Below are positions 16,499 through 26,520 of a DNA stretch of 64,000 bases, piece by piece. The position numbers and the translations under genes are program-made. Source of the stretch: JANMJD01 sp963847945 (GTDB lineage Bacteria; Actinomycetota; Acidimicrobiia; Acidimicrobiales; Ilumatobacteraceae); NCBI GenBank assembly GCA_963847945.1, contig CAWKBX010000020.1:620001-684000 (forward strand), given 5' to 3'. Each line of letters starts with the position of its first letter. Position 1 is the stretch's first letter. The notes beneath the pieces are model-generated. The model worked only from the letters and a program-made list of their open reading frames with translations. It searched no databases and was not told the origin of the DNA.

Positions 16499-17118
16499 GG
16501 CGAGGTTCGCAGCAGGCGGTCGGCGATCATGGTGGTGATACCGAATGAGCGGGTGTCGTCACGGAAGTGATGCCGCCGGTGATTGGCCCGCAGCCGCCTG
16601 ACCCACCGGCTCCGGGGGCGATAGCCCGTGTGCACCAGGAGGTGGGTCCACTCGTAGGTGGCGAGGCCGATTTCCCCGGCGGCGATGGCGGTGAGCAGCC
16701 CGCTGGTCGGGATGGCGCCGGCGAACGGCGTCATGGCGAGGGCGGCGAGGGCAATGGCCGCGGCAACCATCGCCGTGTCGGCGACGGCATACCCGAAGCC
16801 GAGCAGCGCACCGGCGACGTCGTCAGGGTTCAGGTGATGGCCACGATGGGCGGCCCCCGGGTCGACGCTCAGCCCGGCGAACCGCCGCGGCCGAGCGTGC
16901 AGAACCCGACGATGGAGCAACCACTCGACGAACGGCTGGACCACGACCACCGCCCCGACGGCGACGCCATCTTGCAACCGCACCCCGCCGAGACGCGTCC
17001 GGAGCGCGACCGGGAGGGCGATCGACACTCCGAGCACGTACGGCGAGGCGTGATGGACGAACTCCCGGGCCGCCGCCTGCTTGGTCGTCAGCGTTCGAGC
17101 GTTGACCCGCCGTACCAT
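16492..17118 (-). CDS. Fatty acid hydroxylase/sterol desaturase family membrane protein
   Basis: A 208-residue integral membrane protein with the His clusters of the di-iron hydroxylase superfamily: HRRVLH, HRGHH, HLLVHTGY and HRRHH. Hydrophobic helices lie near 30-50, 65-85, 115-140 and 145-165. Such enzymes hydroxylate or desaturate lipid, sterol or carotenoid substrates. ATG 17118 has GGAGG six bases upstream; the in-frame GTG at 17121 is less well placed. The C-terminus runs into the tandem repeat. Confidence 0.8.
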   Translation of the reverse strand: MVRRVNARTLTTKQAAAREFVHHASPYVLGVSIALPVALRTRLGGVRLQDGVAVGAVVVVQPFVEWLLHRRVLHARPRRFAGLSVDPGAAHRGHHLNPDDVAGALLGFGYAVADTAMVAAAIALAALAMTPFAGAIPTSGLLTAIAAGEIGLATYEWTHLLVHTGYRPRSRWVRRLRANHRRHHFRDDTRSFGITTMIADRLLRTSPR

Positions 17119-17265
17119 CACAAACCTCCCTCAGGAACTCACGGAACAGCGCAGCGGGTTGGGGGGCACTGGCCAAGTCTCGTCGGTCTTGCAGGTTGCC
17201 GACAATCGCGGTCGTACGCTGGTCGCGCGTTGCCGAATGTCGGTCGCGTGGAGAGGTCATCGGAC

Positions 17266-17721
17266 ATGAGCAGCACCGGAAGCGCCAGCATCGAGATTCC
17301 GAGAACACCCGACGAGGTGTGGTCGGCCATCACAGACATCACTCGGATGGGCGAGTGGAGCCCCGAATGCATCGGTGGCCGTTGGGTCGGTGGAGCCACC
17401 GGGCCCGCGGTCGGCGCCAAGTTCGAGGGAGACAACGAGCTGAAGCTCGCCGGGCGCACGCTGAAGAAGTGGACGACCACCTCACTGGTCACCGCCTGCG
17501 AGCCCGGCGCCGTGTTCGAGTTCATCTCCGAGGGCTACACCACCTGGCGCTACCAGTTCACCGCCGCGGGATCGGGTACCCGGGTGACCGAGTCGTTCAG
17601 CTTCGAGTCCAAGGGCCTGCAAGGCTTCCTCTACAACACCGTCCTGCAGCGCCCGCGCTCGATCGTCAAGGGGATGCGCAAGACCCTGGAACGGGTCAAG
17701 GCCGCGCTGACCGCGGCATAG
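17266..17721 (+). CDS. SRPBCC family protein
   Basis: A 151-residue START/Bet v 1-like fold protein of the polyketide cyclase/dehydrase type. SASIEIPRTPDEVWSAITDITRMGEWSPE is the classic first strand, helix and W-x-x-W-like segment. A beta-rich middle and a C-terminal amphipathic helix (MRKTLERVKAAL) follow. The family binds hydrophobic ligands and usually has no assigned reaction. ATG 17266 has GGAGAGG about ten bases upstream. Confidence 0.8.
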   Translation: MSSTGSASIEIPRTPDEVWSAITDITRMGEWSPECIGGRWVGGATGPAVGAKFEGDNELKLAGRTLKKWTTTSLVTACEPGAVFEFISEGYTTWRYQFTAAGSGTRVTESFSFESKGLQGFLYNTVLQRPRSIVKGMRKTLERVKAALTAA

Positions 17722-17768
17722 TCGCTGCGGCATATCCACGTCGGCGATGTCGCATCGCCGACGCGGAC

Positions 17769-19364
17769 TCAGCGGTTGCCGGCCAACTCGTCGTACTTGG
17801 CCAGAGCTCGATTGGTCATCGCCTCGACGTCGTCGCCGAGCACGAAGCCAGCTTGGACTGCCTCATCCCGGGCCGTGGCGAACGCCTGGGAGTAGGCGTC
17901 GCGGCTCGGATACAACGATCTGATGGTCGCCCGATCGAACGGTGTGGTCGAGCCGAACAGGAAGCAGAACCCCTCGCCGGCCTCGACCGCTGGATCGCCG
18001 GACAGCGTGGCGAGCGGGACGTCCACCAGCGGGGTACGAATACCCCCCAAGGCGTTCCCTCGATCGTCGCGGGCGATGGCTGCCGGGTCGGTCGACGACA
18101 GCTCAATCCGCTGTGACGTCGGCGGCGGGAGGCCACCGGCAGCCCAGGCAACGAGGTGGTGGAAGGCGGCCTGGAGCACCTCGTGATGAGGACCGGAGTT
18201 CAGTGTAGTCGGGCAGTTGAGCAGGCCCGACGCATCACCCTGGACCCCGTAGACCTCTTCGAGCAGGTAGGCGTCGGCGTGGGCGGTGCCGGCAACCTCC
18301 CAGCCACGGATGAGGTCGGTGTCGTCTTGGCGGGCCGCCGAGTAGCCGAGCACGGTGAGGTCGGTCTCGGTGGAGAAGATCATCACCGGCACATCGAGGT
18401 CGTCGCGGATCGCGTACCCCACCGTCGATCCCCGCTCCATTGCCGTACCGTCAAACGGCGGGGCACCACCGGCGCGACTGTGCACGAGGAACCCGTCGAA
18501 GATCGGTGCCACCGGATGCACCCCGTTGATATAGCTGGTCAAGAACATCGCCGACTGCGATTCACCCGCGGCGATGACCTGCTGGGGGACCAGATCGCCG
18601 AGCGGATTCGGCCCATCGGGATTGAGCAAGGCACCAGCGGCGTGGCTGTAGATGTCCCACGAGTAGCGGTCGCCCGGATGGACCAGCGAGCCGTACCGCA
18701 CGGGGTCGGCGGCGACCAGCCCGCCGGTCGCTGCTTGCGAGGCAAGAATCGGCTGGCCTCCCGACACCCCGACAGCTTGGGCCGACACCCCGACCCAGGC
18801 GTGGCCCTCACGGATGATCTCGCTGTGCAGATAGCCCCAGTCGGGGTCGCCGTCGGCTCCTGCCGAGACATTGAGCCATTCGACGACGACCGTGCCACTG
18901 AAATCGGCGGCCTTGGCCGGACGGCGCACGATGATTCGGGTCGTGAACGCGGCGGAGTCGTCGGGAGCCGCGGTCCACTTGCCGTCGGTCGATCGTTCTC
19001 CGTCGACGGTGTACGACGATGCATCACCGCTGATGAAGTACTCCTCCTCGGTGTAGGCCGCAAAGGCGAGATCGAGCCGGGCGGCGTTGGCCATCGGGGT
19101 GGCGGCCTCCACCGGCCCCGTGACCGTCACGGGATCGGGAATCGGCTTGGGGGCCTCGGTCGTCGGCGGCGGCGCAGTCGTCGGCCCGGTCGTGGTCGAT
19201 GCCGCGGCAGTTGTCGCCGGGGCCCGCGACGTCGTCGGAGCAGCCGTCGTCGGGGCAGCGGCCGGAACCGTGGTGCCTCCTCCGGATTCGCTACTCGAGC
19301 ATGCTGTGAACGCCAACGCGGCCACAACAACTCCGGCGGTCATGGTCTGAGTCATCCGACGCAT
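17769..19364 (-). CDS. Lipoprotein with alpha/beta-hydrolase domain (PF20091-like)
   Basis: About 531 residues. MRRMTQTMTAGVVVAALAFTACSS is a lipoprotein signal with Cys at the lipobox. A Thr/Ala/Pro-rich linker (about 30-80) leads to an alpha/beta hydrolase whose nucleophile elbow reads AAGESQSAMFL, a GxSxS form. SAGADGDPDWGYLHSEI, SYINGVHPVAPIFDGFLVHSR and ETDLTVLGY are characteristic of the Abhydrolase_10 group, secreted hydrolases of unknown substrate. ATG 19364 is preferred over upstream frames that encode repeat sequence. It stands alone, convergent with the SRPBCC gene. Confidence 0.78.
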   Translation of the reverse strand: MRRMTQTMTAGVVVAALAFTACSSSESGGGTTVPAAAPTTAAPTTSRAPATTAAASTTTGPTTAPPPTTEAPKPIPDPVTVTGPVEAATPMANAARLDLAFAAYTEEEYFISGDASSYTVDGERSTDGKWTAAPDDSAAFTTRIIVRRPAKAADFSGTVVVEWLNVSAGADGDPDWGYLHSEIIREGHAWVGVSAQAVGVSGGQPILASQAATGGLVAADPVRYGSLVHPGDRYSWDIYSHAAGALLNPDGPNPLGDLVPQQVIAAGESQSAMFLTSYINGVHPVAPIFDGFLVHSRAGGAPPFDGTAMERGSTVGYAIRDDLDVPVMIFSTETDLTVLGYSAARQDDTDLIRGWEVAGTAHADAYLLEEVYGVQGDASGLLNCPTTLNSGPHHEVLQAAFHHLVAWAAGGLPPPTSQRIELSSTDPAAIARDDRGNALGGIRTPLVDVPLATLSGDPAVEAGEGFCFLFGSTTPFDRATIRSLYPSRDAYSQAFATARDEAVQAGFVLGDDVEAMTNRALAKYDELAGNR

Positions 19365-19410
19365 ACGCAGCACTGTAGGCACACTGCGAGGTCGCGACAG
19401 ACCGTGGGGG

Positions 19411-20591
19411 TCAACTGGCGACGTTCGAGCTGGCGACGTTCGAGCTGGCGACAATAGTCGTCGCCACCAACGGTACGCCGGGGCGATAGACGAAGTCGAT
19501 CGGGTGAGCGGAGTCGAGGACGATCAGATCGGCCCTGCTTCCGACGGTCAGCCGACCGATATCGGTACGCCGCAGCGCCGCCGCTCCCCCGGCGGTCGCC
19601 GCCCAAATCGCTTCGTCGATCGTCATGTGCATGTCGCGCACGGCCAACGCCAGACAGAACCCCATCGAGGTGGTGAAACTCGACCCGGGGTTGCAGTTCG
19701 CCGCCAGGGCGGCGACCCCGCCGGCGTCGAGCAATCGCCGGGCGTCGGGGTAGGGCTGGCGGGTGGAGAAGTCGGTGGCCGGAAGGAATGTCGCCACCGT
19801 GGCGCTCCCGGCGAGCGCGGCGATGTCATCGTCGGAGAGGTAGGTGCAGTGATCTGCCGAGGCACAATCCATGTCGACGGCGAGCTGTACCCCCGGACCG
19901 TGGCCAAGCTGGTTGGCATGCAGCTTGAGACCGAGGCCGGCGGAGCGACCGGCGCTGAGCACCGCCCGGGACTGGTCGGCATCGAACGCCCCCTGCTCGC
20001 AGAACGCGTCGATCCACCGGGCATGGGGGGCGCACGCGGCGAGCATGTCGCCGCACACCAAGGCCACGTAGTCGTCGGCCCGACCCTCGAACTCGGCGGG
20101 CACCACGTGGGCCCCGAGGAACGTCGTCTCGTCGCTGAGCCGACTGGCGACGGCGAGCGTCCGGGCCTCGTGTTCCACGGTGAGCCCGTATCCCGACTTG
20201 ATCTCGATGGTCGTGGTCCCCGCTCGGCGGGATTCGTCGCGCAACGCCGTCGCCCCGGCGAGCAGCCGATCTTCGGAGGCGGCGCGGGTGGCGGCAACCG
20301 TCTGCGGATACCGCCGGCCTGATAGGGCACCCCGGCCATCCGGTTGGCGAACTCGTCGGCGCGGTTTCCGGCGAACACCAGGTGGCTGTGGCTATCGACG
20401 AACCCGGGCAGCACACATCGGCCATTGGCGTCGATGGCGTCATCGGCCGCCGGTGGCGTTCCGGTTCCAACGGCGGCGATCAACCCGTCGGCCATCACCA
20501 GCCAGGCGCCTCGCAGCTGCCCGGTTGGACCATTGCCCCAGCTCACATCGTTGGTGATCACCAACCCGATGTTGTGGATGACCGTGCTCAC
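19411..20591 (-). CDS. hutI: Imidazolonepropionase HutI (one frameshift)
   Basis: HutI opens 4-imidazolone-5-propanoate to N-formimino-L-glutamate. VLPGFVDSHSHLVFAGNRADEF carries the metal HxH, GGIR...AATRAAS and TTIEIKSGYGLT follow, and later GAHVVPAEF, CEQGAF, HANQLG and DHCTYLSD supply substrate and metal residues. One base is missing near 20305, where GGIR should continue as xTVAATRAA. Start GTG 20591 lies 17 bases after the hutF stop. The C-terminus is extended by a 15-bp tandem repeat coding SSNVA. Last gene of the hut operon. Confidence 0.88.
19415..19453. repeat. 15-bp tandem repeat at the hutI 3' end
   Basis: CTGGCGACGTTCGAG occurs at 19415 and 19430, followed by a partial third unit. 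It sits inside the coding end of hutI and adds a repeating Ser-Ser-Asn-Val-Ala tail. Confidence 0.85.
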
Positions 20592-20607
20592 ACCCACACC
20601 GCCGTGA

Positions 20608-21978
20608 TCACGTCCACACCGCTCTGATCGAGTCGTGCAGCGCACGGGGAACGTCGAGGAATTGATGCACACCATCGGCGACGATCATGCGGCCCCCGAC
20701 GATGACGGTGCGCACATCGCCGGCCGCCGCCGCGAACACCACGGCCGCCGCCGCGTGGTCGGGATCGGTTCCGGCGAACCGCGGGCGAATCCAGCGAAAC
20801 GGTGGTGAGGTCGGCGAGCGCGCCGACGGCGATCGCACCGGCATCGCTGCCAGCCGAGGCTGCGAGCTCCGGCGGCGGTCGCCACCGTCAGCAGCTCACC
20901 GGGTTGATGGGTGCCCCGGGCGAGGGTGGCCAATCGTTGGTTCAGCTCGATCGCCCGGATCTCCTCGAACGGGTCGACGATCGCGTGGGAGTCGGTGCCG
21001 ATCGTCATCGCGATGCCGCGCCGCACGAAGGTCCGCAGTCGGCCCGATGCCATCGGCGAGGTCGCGTTCGGTCGTCGGGCAGATGCACACGGTCGAACCG
21101 GCAGCTCGGCGTACAAGTCGATGTCCCTCGGCGGTCAGATGGGTGGCGTGGATGGCGGTGAACCGCTCGCCGAGCGCGCCTTCGCGAGCAGCAGTTCGGT
21201 CGGCGTGCACGCCGTACGCGGCCACGCACTGCTCGTTCTCGGCCGGCTGCTCGCTGACGTGGGCGTGGAGCGGGGGCGTCGGCCGAGGCGGCCCACGCGG
21301 CACGGTCGCGATCGCGGTCGGGGTCGACGCGAGCGCACCGAATGAATCGCGGCGCCGAGCTGCGCCGTCGGTGGATCGACCCGCATGTCGTCGACCCGTT
21401 CCGCCCAGCCAGTCGGCCGTTCCGTCAGCAGAACCGGCGCTGCGTCGGGCTCAACACCGCGTCGGACGTCATGCCGGCCTGCAGGTAGCAGGTGTCGAGC
21501 AGCGTGATCCGTATGCCCGGCCGCCGTGGCGGCATCGACGAGCACGCGGCTCATCTCGTTGGGGTCGGCGTACGGCACGCCGCCGGGACCGTGGTGGAGG
21601 TAGTGGAACTCGCCGACGGTGGTGTATCCGGCCAGCACCATCTCGCCAAAGGCAGCCGTCGCCAGCGCGCGATACGAGTCTGGGTCGAGACGATCGGCCA
21701 GCGCATACATCTGTGTCGCGCCACGTCCAGAACGTGCCCATTCCCCCATGTGTGCGGCCACGCAGACCCCGGTGGAAGGCATGGCTGTGGCCATTGACCA
21801 TGCCCGGCAGGGTGAGCCCGTGCAACCGGACGCTCGCCGGGCGCCGGCAGCGTCCCGCGTCGCCACGTCCGTGATGCGGTCGCCAACAACGATCGATCGA
21901 TACTCCCGACTCGACCCGGCCATCCAACGCCCCGAGCCACGCCAGTTCGCACCAGTACGTCGTCACGCCGAGGGTCAC
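20608..21978 (-). CDS. hutF: Formimidoylglutamate deiminase HutF (several frameshifts)
   Basis: HutF converts N-formimino-L-glutamate to N-formyl-L-glutamate plus ammonia. Read across frames the protein is complete: TTYWCELAWLGALDGRVESGVSI, LPGMVNGHSHAFHRGLRGR (metal HxH), GEFHYLHH, HAHVSEQPAENEQC, ATHLTAE, CICPTTERDLADGIGP, GTDSHAIVDPFEEIRAIEL and LTTVSLDSPRFAGTDP. I count about six one-base shifts, yet no catalytic motif is lost, which favours sequencing error. The start is GTG 21978 or 21966. It establishes the HutF branch of histidine degradation, which needs a downstream deformylase. Confidence 0.8.
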
Positions 21979-21986
21979 GCCAGGGG

Positions 21987-22607
21987 TCAGCTGGTGGTCA
22001 CGAACCGACTCGGCGACGAACTCGGTAATCCGCTCGACGAAGGCCGCTCGATGAAATCGCTCGAACTGTTCCCAAGTGGTGAACGTGGTCGGGTCGGTGA
22101 CTCGGTCGAGGAACAGCACTCCATCGAGATGATCGCATTCGTGCTGGAAGGTCCCGGCGGTGAGCCCTCGCTTGACCTCGTCATGCGCGTCGCCATCGCG
22201 ATCGAGGTAGCGAACCCGCATGTTCACGAAGCGCGGCGACCGTTGCCCCGCAGGTTCGGCACCGACAGGCAACCCTCATTGATCTCGACCAACTCATCAT
22301 CGAGCGGCTCGATGATCGGGTTGACCACGACCGTCAGCGGGATAGCGCGGTTTGTACGGATAGCGGGGGTTGTAGCCGCACCTCGATCGTGGCGATCCGG
22401 ATCGGCGCGCCGATCTGGTTCGCCGCCAGCCCGGCCCCGTTGGCATGGCGCATCGTGGCGATCAGATCATCGATGAACTGCTGGCTGCTGATGCGGTCTC
22501 GGCGTCGCCAATCAGCCGAGCGCGTCGAGTCTCGCGGGCAGCGCTCGCGCAAGATCGGATGCACCAACCGTGACGATCTCGCGGATGCGTCAACTCGCCT
22601 TCGTCAT
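21987..22607 (-). CDS. Peptide-deformylase homologue inside the hut operon (several frameshifts)
   Basis: All three deformylase metal motifs are present: ANGAGLAANQIGAPIRIA (motif I), EINEGCLSVPN (motif II, metal Cys) and QHECDHLDGVLFLDRV (motif III, HExxH-type). The N-terminus RIREIVTVGASDLARAL and the C-terminus FTTWEQFERFH also fit. It is about 190 residues with roughly four frameshifts and one TGA near 22592. The suggested ATG 22607 overlaps a possible hutU stop, and the apparent stop (21989-21987) lies just before hutF. The family removes formyl groups from Met peptides. Its position between hutU and hutF, with no hutG visible, suggests it deformylates N-formylglutamate; that role is my inference. 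Confidence 0.78.
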
Positions 22608-24260
22608 GCTCGCGCATCGGGATGCGCACGCCGCGATCAGCGGCGACGTCGATCGGCCCGCTCATACCCCGCATCGGCATGGCGGATCACGCCCATGCCC
22701 GGGTCGGTGACCAGCACGCGGCCCAGCTTCTCGGCGGCCATCTCGGTGCCGTCGGCGACGATGACCATGCCGGCGTGGATCGAGCGGCCGATGCCGACAC
22801 CGCCGCCGTGGTGGATGCTCACCCAGGTCGCCCCGCTGGAGGTGTTGACCAGCGCGTTGAGCAACGGCCAATCGGCGATCGCATCCGAGCCGTCGAGCCA
22901 TCGACTCGGTCTCGCGATACGGCGAGGCCACAGAACCCGAATCGAGATGATCGCGGCCGATCACGATCGGCGCCGAGACCTCGCCGGTGCGGACCATTTC
23001 GTTGAACCGCAGGCCGAGGCGATGTCGTTCGCCGTAACCGAGCCAGCAGATTCGGGCAGGAAGGCCTTGGAACGCCACCCGTTCCCCGGCCAGCTTGATC
23101 CAGCGGTGCAGGCCTTCGTCGTCGGGAAACTCTTCGAGCACGGCTCGGTCGGTGGCCGCGATGTCGGCCGGATCGCCGCACAGGGCGACCCAACGGAACG
23201 GTCCCTTACCCTCGCAGAACAGCGGGCGGATGTAGGCGGGCAGGAAGCCGGGATAGTCGAAGGCGTGCTCGTAGCCGCCGAGTTTGGCCTCGGTGCGCAG
23301 GCTGTTGCCGTAGTCGAACACCTCGCTGCCGGCGTCCATGAACCCGACCATTGCCCGGCAATGCGCCGCCATCGACAGCGCGTGAGCGGCGGATCAATTC
23401 CTGCGGATCGCTCGCCGCCATCTCGGTCGTGGCTTCGGGGGTGAGGTCGGCAGGGACGTAGCTGAGCGGGTCGTGGGCGCTGGTCTGGTCGGTGACGATG
23501 TCGGCCGGGAAACCCATCTCCAACAACTTCGGCAGCACGACTGCGGCGTTGCCGACGAGCCCGACCGACAACGGCCGACGCGTCGTCGCGGGCCTCCAAG
23601 CAACGCGCTACCGCGTCGTCCAACGAGTCGGCGACCTCATCGAGGTAGCGGGTCTCGACCCGCCGTGCACCCGCGTCGGGTCGACGTCGATGCACAGGGC
23701 GACGCCGTCGTTCATCGTCACCGACAGGGGCTGCGCGCCGCCCATGCCGCCAAGCCCGGCGGTGAGGGTGATCGTGCCGGCCAATGTGCCGTTGAACTTC
23801 CGCCGGGCGATCTCGGCGAAGCACTCGTAGGTGCCTTGGAGGATTCCCTGCGTGCCGATGTAGATCCACGATCCAGCCGTCATCTGGCCGTACATCGTCA
23901 GACCCATCGCTTCGAGGCGGCGGAACTCTTCCCAGTTGCCCCACTCCGGGACCAGGTTCGAGTTGGCGAGAGCACCCGGGGAGCCCACGGGCTGGTGCGG
24001 AACACGCCCACCGGCTTGCCCGACTGCACCAACATCGTCTCGTCGTCGGCCAGGGTGGTGAGGGTGCGGACGATGGCGTCGAACGCCTCCCACGAGCGCG
24101 CGGCACGGCCGGTGCCGCCGTAAACGACGAGGTCGTCGGGGCGTTCGGCGACCTCGGGGTCGAGGTTGTTCATCAGCATTCGCAGCGCAGCTTCCTGCTG
24201 CCAACCGCGGCAGGTCAGCGTGGTGCCGCGGGCGGCCCGCACCGGGCGTGCTCCGATCAT
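22604..24260 (-). CDS. hutU: Urocanate hydratase HutU (several frameshifts)
   Basis: HutU hydrates urocanate to 4-imidazolone-5-propanoate with tightly bound NAD. Read across frames: CRGWQQEAALRMLMNNLDPEVAE, VVYGGTGRAARSWE, MYGQMTAGSWIYIGTQGI, TLTAGLGGMGGAQPL (NAD site), VGLVGNAAVVLPKLLE, DQTSAHDPLSYVP, DYGNSLRTEAKLGG, CEGKGPFRWVALCGDP, SIHHGGGVGIGRS and MGVIRHADAGYERA, the whole enzyme in order. About six one-base shifts interrupt it. ATG 24260 (MIGARPVRAARG) is the start. It follows hutH by 34 bases. Confidence 0.85.
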
Positions 24261-24294
24261 GTCGTACTCCTCTCGTCGTATTCATTCGGTTGTT

Positions 24295-25816
24295 TCAGTT
24301 CAGCGGGCCGATGATGGCCTCGACGGCGGCGAGCAGGGTGCCGCTCATCACCAACTGCTCGGCGCTGGCGAGTTCGGGGGCGAGCCACCGGTCGGGGCCC
24401 GGTCCCTCGACGCCGGCCGCTCGAAGAGCCCTCACCGCGGCGGCCACCGGGGCGCTCGGCGGAAGCGGGGGCCCGAAGCTCGACGCCGCGGGCGGCGCAG
24501 ACCAGTTCGGCGGCCAGAATCCGGCCGAGGTTGGCGACCGATTGGCGGAGTTTGCGGGCCGCACCCCAGCCCATCGAGACGTGGTCTTCCTGCATCGCCG
24601 AGGTCGGCAGCGAGTCGACGCTGGCGGGGCGGCAAGGCGGCGGTTCTCAGCGACCATTGCCGCTTGGGTGTAGTGGGCGATCATCATCCCGGAATTGACC
24701 CCCGGCGTCCTCGCCAAGAACGGCGGCAAACCGTGCGAGCGGTTGCGGTCGAGCAGACGGTCGGTGCGCCGTTCGGCGATGGCGCCGATCTCGGCGGCGG
24801 CGATGGCCAGAAAATCGCAGGCGAACCCGACCGGCGCGCCATGGAAATGGCCACACGACTCGACCCGACCGTCGGGCATCACGCTCGGGTTGTCGATCGC
24901 CGAGACAGTTCGATTTCGGCAACTCGGCGGGCGTGGGCGATGGTGTCACGTGCCGCGCCATGGACCTGCGGCGTACAGCGCAACGAGTACGCATCTTGCA
25001 CTCGGATGTCGTCGCGTGCGGTGGCTGGCCATGATCTCGCTGTCGGCGAGCAGCCGCCGCAGATTGGCGGCCGAAGCGGTTTGGCCCTGATGCGGACGCA
25101 ACGCCATCAGGTCGGCGGCAAAGGCCCGATCGGTGCCCATCAACGCTTCGATGCTGGTCGCCGCGGTGATGTCGGCGACTTTGGAAAGCATGTCGAGATC
25201 GGCCAGGGCGAGTACCAACATGCCGAGCATGCCGTCGGTGCCGTTGATCAGTGCCAGGCCCTCCTTGGCTCGTAAGGTGATCGGTTCGATGCCGGCGGCG
25301 GCCATCGCGTCGGCGCATTCGCCCTCACCGATCAGCGCCAGCGCGACGGCCGACAATGGGGCCAGATCACCACTCGCTCCCAGCGATCCGTGCTCGTGAA
25401 CCGGCGGGGTAATCCCCGCGTTGAGCAGGGCAATCATCGTGTCGACGACGACCCGCCGGACACCGGAGTAGCCCATCGACAACGTCCGCGCCCGCAACAG
25501 CATCATCGCCCGGACGACCTCGGGCTCGACCAGCGGTCCCATCCCGGCGGCGTGGGAACGGATCAGCGAGCGCTGTAGTTCGTCACGCCGCTCGGCCGGA
25601 ATGAACGTCGTCGCCAACGAGCCGAACCCGGTGGAAACACCGTAGACGGCCTCTTCGCGCGCCGCCATTCCCTCGACGATCCCCGCGCTCTGCGTCGATG
25701 GCGACTTCGGCCGAATCGCCGAGCCGAACGGGGGCGTGGTGGCGAGCGACACCCACGACATCGGCCGCGCTGACGCCGTGAGCTCCGAGCGTGACGGTAC
25801 TTGTTGCGGTTTCCAT
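24295..25816 (-). CDS. hutH: Histidine ammonia-lyase HutH (several frameshifts)
   Basis: HutH deaminates histidine to urocanate using an MIO group formed from Ala-Ser-Gly. GSLGASGDLAPLS provides that triad, YGVSTGFGSLATT the catalytic Tyr, and LINGTDGMLGM, IDNPSV, CGHFHGAPV and MQEDHVSMGWGAA the remaining active-site blocks. About five one-base shifts (for example near 25688, 25025, 24905, 24635 and 24470) split it, with all motifs intact. ATG 25816 is the start and the TGA lies at 24297-24295. First gene of the operon; its -10 overlaps that of the divergent IclR regulator. Confidence 0.86.
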
Positions 25817-25823
25817 CTGTCGG

Positions 25824-25830
25824 TACCCTA
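25824..25830. promoter_or_regulatory. Overlapping divergent -10 hexamers of hutH and iclR
   Basis: TACCCT (25824-25829) reads as a -10 for the rightward regulator gene, and its complement TAGGGT (25830-25825) as a -10 for leftward hutH. Only 23 bases separate the two start codons, so both transcripts must be leaderless or nearly so, and a protein bound here would control both. The -35 regions would lie inside the opposite coding sequences. Confidence 0.4.
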
Positions 25831-25839
25831 TTCCGTCTA

Positions 25840-26520
25840 GTGGAACTCATTCAACCGGAGCCGATCCGAACCGACGAGCCAACGATCAGATCGGTCGAGC
25901 GCGCCCTACGGTTGATCACCGTGGCGGCCGAGGCCGTCGACGGCGTCGGTTTGGCCGAGGCGTCACGCGTGGTCGGCCTCGCCCCGTCGACGGCCACGCG
26001 CATCTTGCGGACGCTCGAGGCGACCGGTTTTGTGGCCCGCCGTCTCGACGGCTTGTACGTCGCCGGGCCCGAATTGATCCGACTTGGGGCCCGGCATGCG
26101 TCGGAGTCCCCGCTGGTCGGCGCCGCCCAACCTCACCTCGATGCGTTGGCGGCAACGACCGGCGAGTCCTGCTACTTGACCATCGCACTCGACGACGACT
26201 GGGCGACCTACGTGCGAATGGCCCCGAGCAATCGTTCGGTCCGTCATGTCAGCTGGCTCGGGCGCCGCATCCCCCGCTCCTCGTCGGCGGCTGGTGCGGC
26301 GCTCGCCGGAGTCGTCACCGACCGCGGCGTCGCCGTGGTCACCGATGGGGTGGAGCCCGACACCACCGCGATCGCCGTACCGCTGCGCGAGCAGGGAACC
26401 ATCGTCGCCGCAATCAACGTGGTCGGGCCGACCTTCCGGATGACGGCCGAGGCCCAACGATCGATCATCGCCGCGGCGTTGACGACGGCGGCCGCGCTGC
26501 AGTCGGCGATCACGCCGTGA
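25840..26520 (+). CDS. IclR-family regulator of the hut cluster
   Basis: 226 residues. TIRSVERALRLITVAAEA opens an N-terminal winged helix, with LAPSTATRILRTLEATGFV as recognition helix. The C-terminal IclR effector domain contains SCYLTIALDDDWATYV and ends with IAVPLREQGTIVAAINVVGPTFRM. I chose GTG 25840 because homology begins after it and the intergenic gap would otherwise vanish. Divergent from hutH and coupled (GTGA overlap) to hutD, so it is probably the local histidine- or urocanate-responsive regulator; the ligand is inferred. Confidence 0.83.
   Translation: MELIQPEPIRTDEPTIRSVERALRLITVAAEAVDGVGLAEASRVVGLAPSTATRILRTLEATGFVARRLDGLYVAGPELIRLGARHASESPLVGAAQPHLDALAATTGESCYLTIALDDDWATYVRMAPSNRSVRHVSWLGRRIPRSSSAAGAALAGVVTDRGVAVVTDGVEPDTTAIAVPLREQGTIVAAINVVGPTFRMTAEAQRSIIAAALTTAAALQSAITP

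Noticed and set aside
18156..19457. A 433-codon plus-strand frame over the lipoprotein esterase
   Set aside because: Shadow of the real minus-strand gene; Arg-rich low-complexity product with no homology.
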